From Ferruginibacter sp050611725 (lineage in GTDB: Bacteria; Bacteroidota; Bacteroidia; Chitinophagales; Chitinophagaceae), in assembly GCF_050611725.1 (NCBI RefSeq), contig NZ_JBODJB010000001.1:1178001-1242000 (forward strand): a stretch of DNA of 64,000 nucleotides, given 5' to 3'. The notes under the pieces were generated by a model. The model did not search any database. It was not told where the DNA came from and worked only from the letters and a program-made list of their open reading frames with translations. The position numbers and the translations under genes are program-made. How positions within the stretch are numbered: position 1 is the stretch's first letter; each line of letters opens with the position of its first letter. Shown one piece after another: positions 7,952 through 15,221 of this stretch.

Positions 7952-9874
7952 ATGCAGTTTATGACCCACACAATACTCAAAAACATCCGAATACAAAGGA
8001 CTTTTATCGGAGCCCTTTTTTCAGCATTCATAATGCTGTTGTCTTTCACCAGTCCAACAGAATATAAAGTAACGGTAAAAGGAAAAGTGATTGATGAAAA
8101 AGGAGAGGCCTTAGTTGGAGTAAGCGTATTCTCCAAGGATCGTAAAATAGGTACACGTACCGATGAAAATGGAACCTTTGTACTAAAGCTAGAATCTGCT
8201 CCTTCAAAGATGATGTTTTCAAAAGTTGGATATCAAACACTTGAAAAAAAAGTCAGTAAAAAAGATCTGAAGGATTCGGTAATTGTAATGAATGTAACAT
8301 TAAAAACGGCCGTAGCTAAACTGGAAGAAGTGGTTGTAGTTGGTTATGCTGCTACAAAAGCGAAAAAGAATACCACTAAGTCAGTGGCGGTGATGGATGC
8401 TGCAACTTATTTGGCAGGAAAGCCGGCGGGGAGCGTAACATTTGCAACAGACAAGGAGGTAGGCGTGAAAGTAAGAGGCGCTTCGTCTGTAGCCGAAGTA
8501 TACGACGCCATCGATATACCAACAACCAAAAAACCGGAAGTATCTGTAAAAGAAAAAGATCCGGTTAAGCAAAGCAGTTTACTTACGGCCGGAGAAGTGA
8601 ATGATTTTAAAAAATGGAAAATGTGGGAAGACTATAATGAATCGGAATTTAAAACACACAGTGAAAGATGGGGGTTGTATGCAACAGATCGGTACAGCGT
8701 TCAGTTACAGAATAAGGCATTTAAGGCGGTAGTTGGACAAGCCATTTACCTGATCAACCGAACAAACGGAGATACTTTGTGGACAGCTGTTTCAGACAAT
8801 ACCGGTAAAGCTGAATTGTGGAATGGATTTGACAAAAAGACAAAAGAAAAAGATCTTTTTATTGCATTACAAAATGAAAAAACGGAATACCCTGCGGTAC
8901 CGTTCGAACAAGGGGTTAATCGTATTGTAATAGACAGGCCATGTGCTGTATCCAACAAAGTTGAAATTGCTTTTTTGGTAGATGCTACAGGAAGTATGTC
9001 TGATGAAATTTCTTATTTGAAAGAAGAGCTGGAAGATATTATTACAAAAATATCGACCAAAAATAAATTGATCGATCTGCATACGGGATCCGTTTTTTAC
9101 AGAGATAACGGAGATGCGTATGTTACAAAGAAGCAAGCATTTTCAAAAGGTATTTCAAGTACAATTGATTTTATCAGAGAACAGTCTGCCGGTGGTGGTG
9201 GCGATTATCCGGAAGCACTAAAAGAAGGATTGGAAGAAACCATTGAAAAAATGAACTGGAGTGCAGATGCAAGAACGAAAATTATTTTTTTGCTGATGGA
9301 TGCCCCACCGCATGACGAAGCAAAAACAGCCATGACAAAATTGACCGCAGACGCTGCTGCAAAAGGTATACGCATTGTGCCCGTTGCTTGCAGTGGAACC
9401 GATAAAGGAACAGAATTCATCATGCGTTCGATGGCATTAGCAACCAACGGTACTTATTTGTTTTTAACCGACGATAGTGGCATTGGCGATACACATATTA
9501 AACCTACTACCGATGAATTTAAAGTAGAGTTGCTAAACGACTTGCTGCAACGTGTAATTGAGCAAATGTGTTATGTAAATACCTGCGATGCAAAATCTGA
9601 ATCACCTGCACCAATGGCGATCATCACCAATACTGAAAAAGTAAAAGTATATCCTAACCCAACCAATGGGCCTGTTACATTAGAAACGAATAAAGCATTG
9701 AAAGAAGTTTTTGTGACTGATTTTACAGGAAAGATATTGATACATAAAGATGCAAAAGCGATAAAAGGAAATATCAGTTTTGATCTTACGGGATTTCCCT
9801 CTGCAACTTATCTCATCAAATATGTAACAACAGAAGGAAAACAGGGAGCAGAAAAAGTTGTGTTGATTAGGTAG
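7952..9874 (+). CDS. SusC-like N-terminus fused to von Willebrand A domain, T9SS cargo
   Basis: 640 residues with a mosaic design. After a signal or membrane segment (FIGALFSAFIMLLSF) comes a carboxypeptidase-regulatory-like domain (VKGKVIDEKGEALVGVSV ... GTRTDENGTFVL). Next is the SusC hallmark LEEVVVVGYA and a short plug-like stretch (GVKVRGASSV), but no beta-barrel follows. Instead there is a VWA domain with the MIDAS motif DATGSMS, a GGGGDYPEAL segment and LLMDAPPHD. The C-terminus (VKVYPNPTNGPVTLE ... LIKYVTTEGKQGAEKVVLIR) is a type A T9SS sorting domain. It is probably surface-anchored with metal-dependent adhesion. Starts at 7952 or 7961 (second Met) are both possible. Confidence 0.85.
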   Translation: MQFMTHTILKNIRIQRTFIGALFSAFIMLLSFTSPTEYKVTVKGKVIDEKGEALVGVSVFSKDRKIGTRTDENGTFVLKLESAPSKMMFSKVGYQTLEKKVSKKDLKDSVIVMNVTLKTAVAKLEEVVVVGYAATKAKKNTTKSVAVMDAATYLAGKPAGSVTFATDKEVGVKVRGASSVAEVYDAIDIPTTKKPEVSVKEKDPVKQSSLLTAGEVNDFKKWKMWEDYNESEFKTHSERWGLYATDRYSVQLQNKAFKAVVGQAIYLINRTNGDTLWTAVSDNTGKAELWNGFDKKTKEKDLFIALQNEKTEYPAVPFEQGVNRIVIDRPCAVSNKVEIAFLVDATGSMSDEISYLKEELEDIITKISTKNKLIDLHTGSVFYRDNGDAYVTKKQAFSKGISSTIDFIREQSAGGGGDYPEALKEGLEETIEKMNWSADARTKIIFLLMDAPPHDEAKTAMTKLTADAAAKGIRIVPVACSGTDKGTEFIMRSMALATNGTYLFLTDDSGIGDTHIKPTTDEFKVELLNDLLQRVIEQMCYVNTCDAKSESPAPMAIITNTEKVKVYPNPTNGPVTLETNKALKEVFVTDFTGKILIHKDAKAIKGNISFDLTGFPSATYLIKYVTTEGKQGAEKVVLIR

Positions 9875-9908
9875 ATGCCTTGGTAGTGTGTTTGACTTAG
9901 ATAAATTC

Positions 9909-10019
9909 CTGGCGCAGGTCTCTGACCTGTGCTTTTCCTTTACTTGATTTCAAATTTGTAAAACGTTGATTATTTATTGGAAAGCGACGTATCGGCACAG
10001 GCCCGGAGGCCTCTGCCAG
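9909..10019. repeat. REP-like hairpin doublet
   Basis: Two hairpins in inverted orientation: GCGCAGGTC-tct-GACCTGTGC (about 9912-9932) and GCACAGGCC-cgga-GGCCTCTGC (about 9995-10016). The arms are also complementary to each other (CTGGCGCAGG ... CTCTGCCAG). The inner sequence (CTTTTCCTTTACTTGATTTC) recurs with two changes at 14514-14534. It resembles a bacterial interspersed mosaic element and marks the 5' edge of the bestrophin remnant. Confidence 0.65.
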
Positions 10020-10029
10020 ATGGGCAACA

Positions 10030-10383
10030 TTGAGCAACTGGCAGTGTGCATGTGAAAGAATTAAAAACACGCCATTGCCTATGAATTATCAATATTTCAC
10101 CAAACTTTTTCTATATGTTTTTATCTTTGTTTTGCCCAATTGTTTAATTGGCGATTTCGCAAAACTGAATATTTCTGTTTTGGTTATTCTCGTGAGTTTT
10201 ATTATTTGTTTTGTGTTTGCAGTAATGAACAGAGTAGGGGAAATCAATGAAAATCCGTTTGAAAATCAAACCTCCGATATTCCTATGACGGCACTTTGTA
10301 ATACAATAGAACGTGATTTAAAAGAAATGTTGAACGAAACCTTGCCTCAAAGATCAGAACCACAAGATGGTTATTTACTATAA
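10030..10383 (+). pseudogene. 5'-truncated bestrophin-family channel remnant
   Basis: Reads CERIKNTPLP, YFTKLFLYVFIFVLPNCLIGDF, NPFENQTSDIPMTALC and ERDLKEMLNET, which match the C-terminal third of bacterial bestrophin-like (RFP-TM/YneE) chloride channels, normally about 300 residues. The homologous reading extends upstream of the first ATG at 10081 (through CERIKNTPLP), so this is a gene whose first two-thirds are missing rather than a short natural protein. The break lies near 10020-10045, next to the REP-like doublet. The remaining frame is open. It could still be translated as a small membrane protein, but channel function is unlikely. It lies 19 bases before the following oxidoreductase gene. 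Confidence 0.75.
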
Positions 10384-10402
10384 CGATTAAAACAAATTAT
10401 AC

Positions 10403-11014
10403 ATGAACATTGCAATAATAGGAACCGGAAATGTTGGTGGAGCATTAGCCACCAACTGGTCAAAAAAAGGACACAACATCAATTTAGGTGTGCAAGATGT
10501 AAACCGTTTCAAAGGTCAGGAACTTTTGAAAAATGAAAACACAAAAGTTTTTTCAATTAAAGAAGCTGTTGAAAGATCGGAAGTTATTTTGATTGCGACG
10601 CCACCAACTGCCATTTTTGAAATTTTAGAACAAATGGGTGATGTAACAAACAAAATAATTATTGATGCTAGCAATGCAATCATGAAAAGTCCTGAGCCAT
10701 ACAAAACAGTGTATCATGCATTAGCAGATAAGACCCGTGCAGAAATTGTTAAGTGTTTCAACAGCACAGGTTTTGAAAATATGCTAGACCCAAATTACAA
10801 CGGCGAGGCAATAGATATGTTTATGGCAGGTGAAAGTGAAAAGGCTAAGACTGTCGCCAAACAATTAGCATTAGATTGTGGTTTTGGTTCTTGTATTGAT
10901 TTTGGCAAGTCAGACAAGGTAGAACTGTTAGAAAAATTTGCATTGTCATGGATAAATTTGGCAATTATGCAAGGTCATGGTAGAAATATGGCATTTAAAG
11001 TTGTTCGTAGATAG
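10403..11014 (+). CDS. NADP-dependent oxidoreductase, F420-reductase-like
   Basis: 203 residues; cytoplasmic dinucleotide-binding protein of the NADPH:F420 reductase-like family (Pfam F420_oxidored group). The Rossmann motif GTGNVGGALA sits at residues 7-16, followed by VILIATPPTAI and IIIDASNAI, the usual second and third strands. The C-terminal part (KCFNSTGFENMLDP, DMFMAGESEKAK, ELLEKFALSWINLA) is also typical. The natural substrate is unknown; in organisms without F420 these enzymes act on other substrates. The first codons follow the bestrophin remnant closely, so they may have shared an operon. Downstream lies the damaged element E3. Confidence 0.8.
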   Translation: MNIAIIGTGNVGGALATNWSKKGHNINLGVQDVNRFKGQELLKNENTKVFSIKEAVERSEVILIATPPTAIFEILEQMGDVTNKIIIDASNAIMKSPEPYKTVYHALADKTRAEIVKCFNSTGFENMLDPNYNGEAIDMFMAGESEKAKTVAKQLALDCGFGSCIDFGKSDKVELLEKFALSWINLAIMQGHGRNMAFKVVRR

Positions 11015-11149
11015 TTGTGCCGCTAATGCCATACTTGGCTAGTAGCTGCAGTTAGCCACATCATGTGTTCAAGTACCCCTGAATGATCTGTTCTTTTTGG
11101 TCCATTTTTGGTTGTTTTTTAGACAACCTATTTCAGGACGAGACAATAT

Positions 11150-11271
11150 GAAGATGAAAATATATTCTAAAGCTGGGCTTTATTCGTTAGTTGGATATGT
11201 CGCTGAGTAGTGTTATATCGATCAGGATATATTCGTTAAGCCGCCATGACGCCAAACCCCATGTTATAGGC
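11150..11271. repeat. attC-like element E3, apparently left-truncated
   Basis: The right edge carries CCCCATGTTATAGGC (core GTTATAGGC at 11263-11271), complementary to GCCTATAAC at 11796-11804. The interior shares AAAGCTGGGCTTTATTCGT (exact, 11169-11187) with E4 (11892-11910). No matching left arm is found between 11015 and 11150, so only the right half survives, or the left part has been replaced. A separate small hairpin GGCTA/TTAGCC lies at 11036-11056. Confidence 0.5.
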
Positions 11272-11804
11272 AGGCTTTCAAATAGTTTTCAAGTCTCTTT
11301 GAAGCTCTGTTAGTAATTCCAAAATCAATAATACCTTTTAAAGCCGACGAATCTCCCCCCATAACATTAAACAAAATTTTATCTTCACCCAAATAGACTC
11401 TTAGATCTACAATCATGAAATATTTGTTTCTATATCGGTAGCTATAATAATTTTTGTCTTTAGATCGAAATAAAACCTTAACATTCGATAAATATTCCTC
11501 AATTACCTCGCTTTTCCTATCAATAGTGGCGTTACTGTATACTACCTTAACTATGTAATCTTGCCTAATCCTCCAGATTCCATAACTGCCAATTAGAATC
11601 GGAATTGCCGGAGCTAAAATATGCCATACTGTCCCAGAACTCTGATTGCCATTGTATCTGTCTTGGAAGACCTTAAACAGAAAAAACAGTCCTCCAAGAA
11701 TGACGATAATACATGTCACATAATTAGCGACATTATCGGTCTTGTAGAAACCATTTATTTTATTTCGAAACGATTGTTGTGTCACGATTAAGCTTGCCTA
11801 TAAC
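11263..11804 (-). mobile_element. Cassette 3 (small membrane protein)
   Basis: Ends GTTATAGGC (11263) and GCCTATAAC (11804) are exact complements. Including a single G/A change, the match extends to about 14 bases on each side. The contained gene fills the unit, and its stop codon TAA is formed by the core itself. Confidence 0.5.
11264..11785 (-). CDS. Hypothetical two-helix membrane protein (cassette gene)
   Basis: 173 residues beginning at GTG (11785), 10 bases inside the cassette end. Two membrane segments are visible (YVTCIIVILGGLFFLFKVF, near 22-40; and ILAPAIPILIGSYGIWRI, near 56-73). They are followed by a soluble C-terminal half with KNYYSYRYRNKYFMIVDLRVY and GIIDFGITNRASKRLENYLKACL. 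I do not recognise the family. The two-helix plus soluble-domain layout resembles membrane-linked PH-like or immunity proteins, but no function is claimed. It overlaps the cassette core at its 3' end and has no co-transcribed partner. Confidence 0.55.
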   Translation of the reverse strand: MTQQSFRNKINGFYKTDNVANYVTCIIVILGGLFFLFKVFQDRYNGNQSSGTVWHILAPAIPILIGSYGIWRIRQDYIVKVVYSNATIDRKSEVIEEYLSNVKVLFRSKDKNYYSYRYRNKYFMIVDLRVYLGEDKILFNVMGGDSSALKGIIDFGITNRASKRLENYLKACL

Positions 11805-11998
11805 GAACAGGTATTGCCGATGGTGGGGAATTTTATATTCGTCCGCCGGAACCGCTGCCTGGCTTTTTGATAAAGTTAAATATTAAGAACTAAAGCTGGG
11901 CTTTATTCGTCGAGCCCCGAACCTCAGTACAGCAGAATTACCGCTGCTGATTGTTTCAATGTCAAGCCCCACTATTGGCAATACCAATGTTGTGTGTA
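11796..11998. repeat. attC-like inverted-repeat element E4
   Basis: The best-formed of the four elements. Left arm GGTATTGCCGATGGTGGGG (11810-11828) pairs with right arm CCCCACTATTGGCAATACC (11967-11985) across all 19 positions with two wobble pairs, around a loop of about 138 bases. Outer cores are GCCTATAAC (11796-11804) and GTTGTGTGTA (11989-11998). The loop contains AAAGCTGGGCTTTATTCGT, also in E3, and CCGCTGCTGATTG, close to E2. It separates cassette 3 from the defence cassette. Confidence 0.65.
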
Positions 11999-12003
11999 GT
12001 GCT

Positions 12004-12867
12004 TTAAAAACCATCAGCTATTAGTTTGTCCTTTGTACCGATAAACATTTTTCTTTTTGAAAGAAGTTCTTCGATTTCTGTTTCCGAACAGTTTATTTTT
12101 AGAATGTCGATTACTTCCTTTATTTCACTTTCTTCTTTTAATAGTATAACAGATATTTCAGGTATTTTAAAAGTTAGTCTATATTCTTCCTGATGAAAAT
12201 GTGGTTTTTTTTGTTTTATCCAATGTTGAAATTCATCACTATCTTCAACATGAAAATCTAAATCTAAAAACGTTTTTCGCCATTCTCTATCATTGTAGGC
12301 GACTTTTTGCTCGCCCTCCTTATTCAATACTAAATAGGGTTTAGTCAAAAATATTATTGGTTTTGAAGCCTGATAAATTGAATTAGCATAGCTAGATAAG
12401 TGTTCAACTAATTCTTCGTTGTATTTCAGGCTTACATAGTCGGCCAGAGCTAATGCTTCCTTGGAAGTATTTGTTAAAGATATTGATGATGAAAATGTAC
12501 CACATTTGCATTCTGTCCATTTCTTGAAATATTCTTTAAAATGGCTCAACCTACTTACGAAAACAGAATTGTCTAGGTAGCTGCTTAAAGAAACTTGGGC
12601 TTCCCCTTTTTCATATGTATATATAACAGGATTAATATTCTTTGAGATAGCCCAATTTCTTGAAAATCCAACTCCATATTCGCCATATGAGATAACTTCA
12701 TTTTCACCAATATCCCGAAGTAGAATATTGCTAAATGAAACCATTGGTATGAGTACCTTTCGTTGACCCAAATATTCTACAGCATAAGAAGGTTTGAACC
12801 CTTCTTTTAAAATGATTTTTAAATCATCAAAGTTTGTGATATGATATAATGTGTCAATTTGATTCAT
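12004..12867 (-). CDS. AbiGi-like abortive infection protein
   Basis: 287 residues, close to the AbiGi family (Pfam 'putative abortive phage resistance protein AbiGi, antitoxin'). Recognisable stretches are the N-terminal LYHITNFDDLKIILKEGFKP, the central IPMVSFSNILLRDI followed by YGEYGVGFSRNWAISKNINPVIY, and the late EEYRLTFKIP. In the family this N-terminal pattern resembles ADP-ribosyltransferase-like folds, and some members act in phage defence. Whether this copy is toxin, antitoxin or effector cannot be read from sequence. It starts 29 bases downstream of the Shedu gene stop, so it is probably the last gene of a three-gene operon. Its stop codon lies 5 bases from the cassette core. Confidence 0.75.
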   Translation of the reverse strand: MNQIDTLYHITNFDDLKIILKEGFKPSYAVEYLGQRKVLIPMVSFSNILLRDIGENEVISYGEYGVGFSRNWAISKNINPVIYTYEKGEAQVSLSSYLDNSVFVSRLSHFKEYFKKWTECKCGTFSSSISLTNTSKEALALADYVSLKYNEELVEHLSSYANSIYQASKPIIFLTKPYLVLNKEGEQKVAYNDREWRKTFLDLDFHVEDSDEFQHWIKQKKPHFHQEEYRLTFKIPEISVILLKEESEIKEVIDILKINCSETEIEELLSKRKMFIGTKDKLIADGF

Positions 12868-12896
12868 GTGACTGTAGTAATTAACAAGTCGTTTTA

Positions 12897-14078
12897 TTAT
12901 TCTAGTCGTTTGACTAAATTTTTTAAGTTAGTCAAGAGCTCATCGTATAGGATTATTTCAATGTTTTTATGTGAATTGGCAAGTAATCTAAAATCATTCT
13001 GCTTTTTTTCTTCAGCCAACTGATTACTGTGTCCTACAATGATGTAACCTCTGGGGCGAACTACCTTAATTTCAATTCCCTTTTCCTTTAAATCGTCTTT
13101 AAAAGAGGTTGCATTTTTGGTTAATTGATGTATATAATTTTCTGTCTGAGAAATTGCCTTTGAAACTTCTTTATGCCAATAATAGTTATTTCGACTGTCA
13201 TCATACTCTAATAGTTCGGTATAAGGCTTTTTAATTTCATAAATGTCAATAAAGTTGTAGATGTCAATAAGCATGAAATCAGGGTATTTTCCCGCAAGAC
13301 TTACACTCATTTTTTCAAGCACTTTTACATACGAAGTATTGAATAATAATATAAATTGGGATAAAAATGTTTGCCAATGGCTTTCAGAGAGTGTCTTTTT
13401 AGTTATGTCTTCCTCAAATTTTTCTATAACTTTTTGAAGATATAGCTTTTCATTTTGGTCTTTTGTTTTACCGATTACTTTTAAATCCTGTGGTTTACTG
13501 CTCAATTTATTTTTTGTAAGCAATTGATGATATAGTTCTGCTATTGAAGTAATGTCATTTTTGCTTAAGGTATCAATAAGGTTAGGGTTTACATGAATGA
13601 TTTTAGAAATTCTATCTTCTTGATAATTATTTGTGTCGTCAAAAGGCTTCGTAGGTTTTTCATAATATTCAGTCAATAGCGTACCAAGCTTGTAAGTAAC
13701 AAAATTTCTTAGCACATCATTTTTTTCTTTTCGTATATCTTTCAGCCCTTCTTGAATTTGTAAGTAATCGGAATATTTAAGTACTACCTTGAAGCCTCTT
13801 CCAATTTTTTTTATACTTGTTGGTTGGTCTTTATTAATCTCAAATTGGAATTTTATATTTATCGTATCCCTTAATGAATTGACAAGAAAAGTCCCCGCTG
13901 GCGCATCTAAGCCAGCCCCTTTTTTATAGAAACCTTTTGGCAATTCAGTAAAACCAACAATTTTTATTGATTGAAATACTTTGTGCTGAGCTGAATCTTT
14001 ATCGATATTATAAATTATCGTTTTGGCTTTCTTGTCAATAACAAGAGTTTTGGGCTTAGCCGTTCGTGTCGTTGCCAT
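12897..14078 (-). CDS. sduA: Shedu-type anti-phage nuclease (DUF4263)
   Basis: 393 residues. The C-terminal half carries the Shedu SduA nuclease core, of PD-(D/E)XK type: SHWQTFLSQFILLFN, then GKYPDFMLID and IYEIKKPYTELLEYDDSRN, with the acidic Asp of PDF and the Glu-x-Lys of YEIKK as probable metal ligands, then EVSKAISQTENYI. The N-terminal 190 residues vary in this family and are thought to sense or regulate; here they contain PKGFYKKGAGLD and a basic GRGFKVVLKYSD. Shedu proteins are single-gene phage defence nucleases in known systems. Here a small gene overlaps its start by 23 bases and an AbiGi gene follows at 29 bases, so it is embedded in an operon. Confidence 0.85.
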   Translation of the reverse strand: MATTRTAKPKTLVIDKKAKTIIYNIDKDSAQHKVFQSIKIVGFTELPKGFYKKGAGLDAPAGTFLVNSLRDTINIKFQFEINKDQPTSIKKIGRGFKVVLKYSDYLQIQEGLKDIRKEKNDVLRNFVTYKLGTLLTEYYEKPTKPFDDTNNYQEDRISKIIHVNPNLIDTLSKNDITSIAELYHQLLTKNKLSSKPQDLKVIGKTKDQNEKLYLQKVIEKFEEDITKKTLSESHWQTFLSQFILLFNTSYVKVLEKMSVSLAGKYPDFMLIDIYNFIDIYEIKKPYTELLEYDDSRNNYYWHKEVSKAISQTENYIHQLTKNATSFKDDLKEKGIEIKVVRPRGYIIVGHSNQLAEEKKQNDFRLLANSHKNIEIILYDELLTNLKNLVKRLE

Positions 14079-14295
14079 TTTGTTGATTTATCGAAATTAA
14101 AGTTAGTTCCTCCAGAAGAAATGAGGATTCAGTTGGAATTAGAGCAGTCGGTCTTTCGTCACCGTTTAAGTCTTTGTCTAAGAGATAATAAACACAAATA
14201 GCGTAATCTCCTTCTATGTCTATAACTTTTAAGGCTCCAAATAGCCTGTCAATTTTATTTTTTGATTTAACAGCGTCGCCAATTTGAATTTTCAT
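14056..14295 (-). CDS. Small KOW/SH3-like hypothetical protein upstream of Shedu
   Basis: 79 residues from ATG 14295, the first Met followed by a plausible protein (MKIQIGDAVKSKN). The longer frame from 14331 would begin in the cassette end. It reads IGDAVKSKNKIDRLFGALKVIDIEGDYAICVYY, a strand-rich start like that of small DUF2158/YodC-type or KOW-type proteins, but the family is uncertain. Its 3' end overlaps the Shedu start by 23 bases, so translation is probably coupled. A role as regulator or partner of the nuclease is inference. It is the first gene after the cassette end and leader B. Confidence 0.6.
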   Translation of the reverse strand: MKIQIGDAVKSKNKIDRLFGALKVIDIEGDYAICVYYLLDKDLNGDERPTALIPTESSFLLEELTLISINQQNGNDTNG

Positions 14296-14331
14296 CTTTT
14301 GAAGTTTGGGGTGTCTCGTAGCATTACACAC

Positions 14332-14439
14332 AACACGTAAATTTATGATATTCTACACTACTCTCAAAAAATCTACTTAATTACAAATCAATACTTTAGT
14401 ATTATACATTTTGTATTGTTTGTTGCGCCAATGACATTT
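14332..14439 (-). repeat. Conserved leader copy B (attI-like candidate)
   Basis: Second copy of the leader at 2303-2410, gap-free alignment. Conserved parts include AACACGTAAATTTATGA (A copy: AACACATAAATATATGA) and TTATACATTTTGTATTGTT. It ends exactly at the AAC of the cassette-4 core. Finding the same leader in front of two unrelated cassettes, 12 kb apart and in the same orientation, argues for a target or leader site rather than a gene-specific promoter. Confidence 0.55.
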
Positions 14440-14567
14440 TACGTAAACCGATTTTGTAAAGGGCTACCAATTCCTGTCGATAAATTTATTTCTACCGCAA
14501 GTCTTCCACCCATGCTTTTCCGTTACTTAATTTCAAATTTTAAAAAAGTTATTTTTTTGTAGCACAA

Positions 14568-14855
14568 AACCTATTCCCAATACGTCCGGGATAGATGCGA
14601 TTAGGTTGTGCAAGGCATTCGCTATAAGTACACTAACCTAATAGTTACTGGTTGCCCAACCTATTCAGTACAGGTCTTTTATAAGGTACCATTAGGTATA
14701 CTAACCTAATCGTTACCACTTCGCTAACCTATAACTATCAATTACCCAACCTATTCTGCATAGGTCTTTTACGTGGTAACAATAGGTGTACCAACCTAAT
14801 GCCCACCACTATAATAACGTATTCGAATAGGTTGCCCTACCTATTCAGATAGGTT
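14568..14855. repeat. 90-bp tandem repeat, three units plus a partial fourth
   Basis: Units begin with AACCTATTC at 14568, 14658 and 14748, and TACCTATTC at 14838, at exactly 90-base spacing. Each unit carries further ACCTA/TAGGT motifs, forming hairpins such as ATTAGGT-atacta-ACCTAAT near 14690-14710. Units differ at many positions outside these motifs, so the arrangement is old but phase-locked. There is no open frame through it. It is not a CRISPR: there is no short constant repeat with unique spacers. Confidence 0.8.
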
Positions 14856-14967
14856 ATTTAAACTCTAAGTGGGAAAAGTATTCTATTATTCTTGCCAAAT
14901 TGGTAATTAAGTGGGAAACTATATAGAAATGCATTTAAGTGAGTGGTAAGCCGCAATCTTTGTTGAT

Positions 14968-15062
14968 CAATATTCTATCGCCGATGGGCTGAGGGATGGC
15001 AGCGGTAGCTCTCGCCTTTGGCGAGACTACAAGCGTACAGCCCTGTCCAAAGCTCAATATTG
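14968..15062. repeat. Nested inverted-repeat element, possible structured RNA
   Basis: Three nested pairings: outer CAATATT/AATATTG, middle GGGCTG (14986-14991) / CAGCCC (15038-15043), and inner GTAG-c-TCTCGCC-ttt-GGCGAGA-CTAC (15005-15030), which is perfect apart from one bulged C. The GC-rich core stands out from its AT-rich surroundings. It could be a MITE-like repeat or an RNA; I do not recognise a family. Confidence 0.55.
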
Positions 15063-15221
15063 GTATACAGTTCACAGCCCCCAATCATCAAATCTCCAAA
15101 TCATCATATCTTCAAATCAACCTGTTACTATCATTTTTTTGACAAAACCAATAATTTTAGTAGCTTGTACTATGAAGCAGAGCTTCAGACCCATTATTTA
15201 CTAACCATAAATTCAACAACG

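Larger units (their letters stand above)
11989..14334 (-). mobile_element. Cassette 4: three-gene defence cassette
   Basis: Bounded by GTTGTGTGTA (11989-11998) and TACACACAAC (14325-14334), exact complements, with the match extending to about 14 bases with one change. It contains three same-strand genes: a small protein, Shedu and AbiGi. Multi-gene cargo is unusual for integron cassettes. Its right end abuts leader copy B, making it the first cassette of the right array. Confidence 0.5.
14441..15221. other. Long non-coding repeat-rich interval
   Basis: About 780 bases without a credible gene. In order it holds: a degenerate copy of the REP-doublet interior (about 14480-14560); the 90-bp tandem repeat (14568-14855); an AT-rich stretch with two GTGGGAAA motifs near 14868 and 14910; the nested inverted-repeat element (14968-15062); and a short repeat of the type CAAATCTCC (15084-15118). 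Stop codons interrupt all frames. Confidence 0.7.

Noticed and set aside
14568..14855. Possible CRISPR array
   Set aside because: Whole 90-base units are repeated with diverged interiors; there is no short constant repeat with unique spacers and no cas gene.
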